Below are positions 31,921 to 32,744 of a stretch of DNA of 32,744 bases, piece after piece. Every line of letters begins with the position of its first letter. The first letter of the stretch is position 1. Made by a program: the position numbers and the translations under genes. Source of the DNA: Nocardiaceae bacterium (GTDB lineage: Bacteria > Actinomycetota > Actinomycetes > Mycobacteriales > Mycobacteriaceae). The DNA lies in contig JAJFUQ010000081.1 in the NCBI GenBank assembly GCA_021372355.1, positions 1 to 32,744 on the forward strand, written 5' to 3'. The notes beneath the pieces are model-generated. The model was not told the origin of the DNA, searched no databases, and saw nothing but the letters and a program-made list of their open reading frames with translations.

Positions 31921-32744
31921 GTGAGTGTGGCAGACAGCATCGGCAGCACGGCCGTGGTCGTTGCTCAGATGCGTGCAGTTGAATCAAGCCGTCCCGACCG
32001 AGTGATAGAAGACCCTCTCGCCGCCGAACTCGTGGCCGCGGCCGGAATCCCGGGGGTGGACTCTGTCGGTCTGTCCACGATCCAGTCAGTGCCCATGCTG
32101 TCGCGCATCTATGCTGCCGTGGTTCATCGAACGCGGTTCCTTGATGATCACCTGCTCGACGCCATCGGCTCGGGTTGCGGGCAGGTTGTTGTTCTGGCTG
32201 CAGGACTGGATTCGCGAGCATTCCGACTTGGCTGTGCAGCGACATTTTTCGAAATCGATCTCGAGAATGTCCTCGAGTTCAAGGAACCTGTTGTCGCAAC
32301 GAAGGAACTCGGCGCCACGAGGCGCACGGTTATCGCGGCGGATCTGACCGATAAATCGTGGACAGACAAGCTCATTACCGCTGGCTTTGACCCCTCGGTG
32401 CAGACCGCATGGATCGCCGAGGGCATCCTGATGTACCTGACAGACACCCAAAACGACGCACTCATGGCCGCCATCGCCGGACTCTCGGTCGCGGGCAGCT
32501 ACCTGATGTTCGTCACCAACGGTCCCGGCTGGCTCGCCGATGGGCACTCCCGACAACTGAAGCAGGCCGTAGACAGCGCGGGATTTGGCTTCCAATCCCA
32601 CCTTGACGAACCCGAGAACTGGCTGACGCGTTTCGGATGGAACGTGCACGAGGTGGTCACGCTGGAGCAGGTCGGGCATCGCTTGGGCCGAATCGATGAG
32701 GTCGGCACTGGTCCAGCACGATCGTGGGCGGTCTGCGCGATCAG
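31921..32744 (+). CDS. SAM-dependent methyltransferase, TIGR00027 type (3' end beyond window)
   Basis: The frame opens at GTG 31921 (VSVADSIGSTAVVVAQMRAV, with initiator Met) and is still open at base 32744, so at least 274 residues are visible. Motif I is VVLAAGLDSRAFRL, followed by the acidic FFEIDLENVLEFK and by TAWIAEGILMYLTDTQNDAL, all typical of the mycobacterial TIGR00027/LCMT-like methyltransferases. The DDHLLDAI segment near residue 80 matches the family's FDD motif. The substrate of most members is not known. It diverges from the MarR remnant at 31864, which may once have regulated it. Confidence 0.85.
   Translation, partial: MSVADSIGSTAVVVAQMRAVESSRPDRVIEDPLAAELVAAAGIPGVDSVGLSTIQSVPMLSRIYAAVVHRTRFLDDHLLDAIGSGCGQVVVLAAGLDSRAFRLGCAATFFEIDLENVLEFKEPVVATKELGATRRTVIAADLTDKSWTDKLITAGFDPSVQTAWIAEGILMYLTDTQNDALMAAIAGLSVAGSYLMFVTNGPGWLADGHSRQLKQAVDSAGFGFQSHLDEPENWLTRFGWNVHEVVTLEQVGHRLGRIDEVGTGPARSWAVCAI

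Noticed and set aside
1..32744. Search by eye for tRNA, rRNA, insertion sequences and CRISPR arrays
   Set aside because: No tRNA-like clover leaf with CCA end, no transposase motifs, no terminal inverted repeats flanked by target duplications and no regularly spaced repeats were seen; a tRNAscan or ISfinder search was not possible.

Overview
The window is high-GC DNA with frequent GTG starts and genes packed with ATGA or GTGA overlaps. The gene content (an F420-dependent oxidoreductase, a wax ester synthase/DGAT, a FadE5-like acyl-CoA dehydrogenase, dodecin, two PucR-type regulators, a MmyB-type regulator remnant, a cobalt-type nitrile hydratase) points to a mycolate-containing actinobacterium of the Rhodococcus/Nocardia/Gordonia group. 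No rRNA, tRNA, CRISPR array, insertion sequence or replication origin was seen. It looks like chromosomal catabolic and accessory DNA with several decayed genes.

Layout. 1-178: 3' end of a ferredoxin reductase. 320-2711: a lipoprotein, a truncated VOC gene, a very acidic small protein and a hemerythrin. 5202-2716 (minus): a nitrile hydratase operon (beta, alpha, P14K-type accessory) preceded by a BKACE-family gene with a one-base frameshift. 5245-5694: a GNAT acetyltransferase. 9988-5642 (minus): a catabolic cluster (DUF1330, Asp-nucleophile alpha/beta hydrolase, dihydroxyacetophenone-dioxygenase-like cupin, SDR, WS/DGAT) diverging from a PucR regulator. In this cluster the cupin is frameshifted and the SDR has Cys in place of its catalytic Tyr.

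11435-15762: an oxidative-stress block, with a large-subunit catalase (katE) divergent from a Rieske-FAD oxidoreductase overlapping a 219-residue protein that resembles the catalase distal-haem region. 16661-15769 (minus): three small genes (Pro-rich peptide, one-TM peptide, 158-residue protein), two of them very short. 16780-17736: F420-dependent oxidoreductase. 17847-20813: four translationally coupled genes (GT2 glycosyltransferase, short ACAD-like flavoprotein, PIG-L deacetylase, SAM methyltransferase), the best candidate here for an uncharacterised pathway.

20849-26986: an alpha/beta hydrolase, VOC protein, FAD monooxygenase, FadE5-like acyl-CoA dehydrogenase with divergent TetR regulator, dodecin and a cupin. 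27007-27417: a scar where the C-terminal tail of a MmyB regulator (minus) meets an internal alcohol dehydrogenase fragment (plus). 27513-30831: PucR regulator, DadA-like FAD oxidoreductase and a small protein behind a perfect 14-bp inverted repeat. 30879-32744: an unknown protein, a MarR remnant and the 5' part of a TIGR00027-type methyltransferase.

Functions are assigned from recalled family motifs read in the translations; no database search was run.
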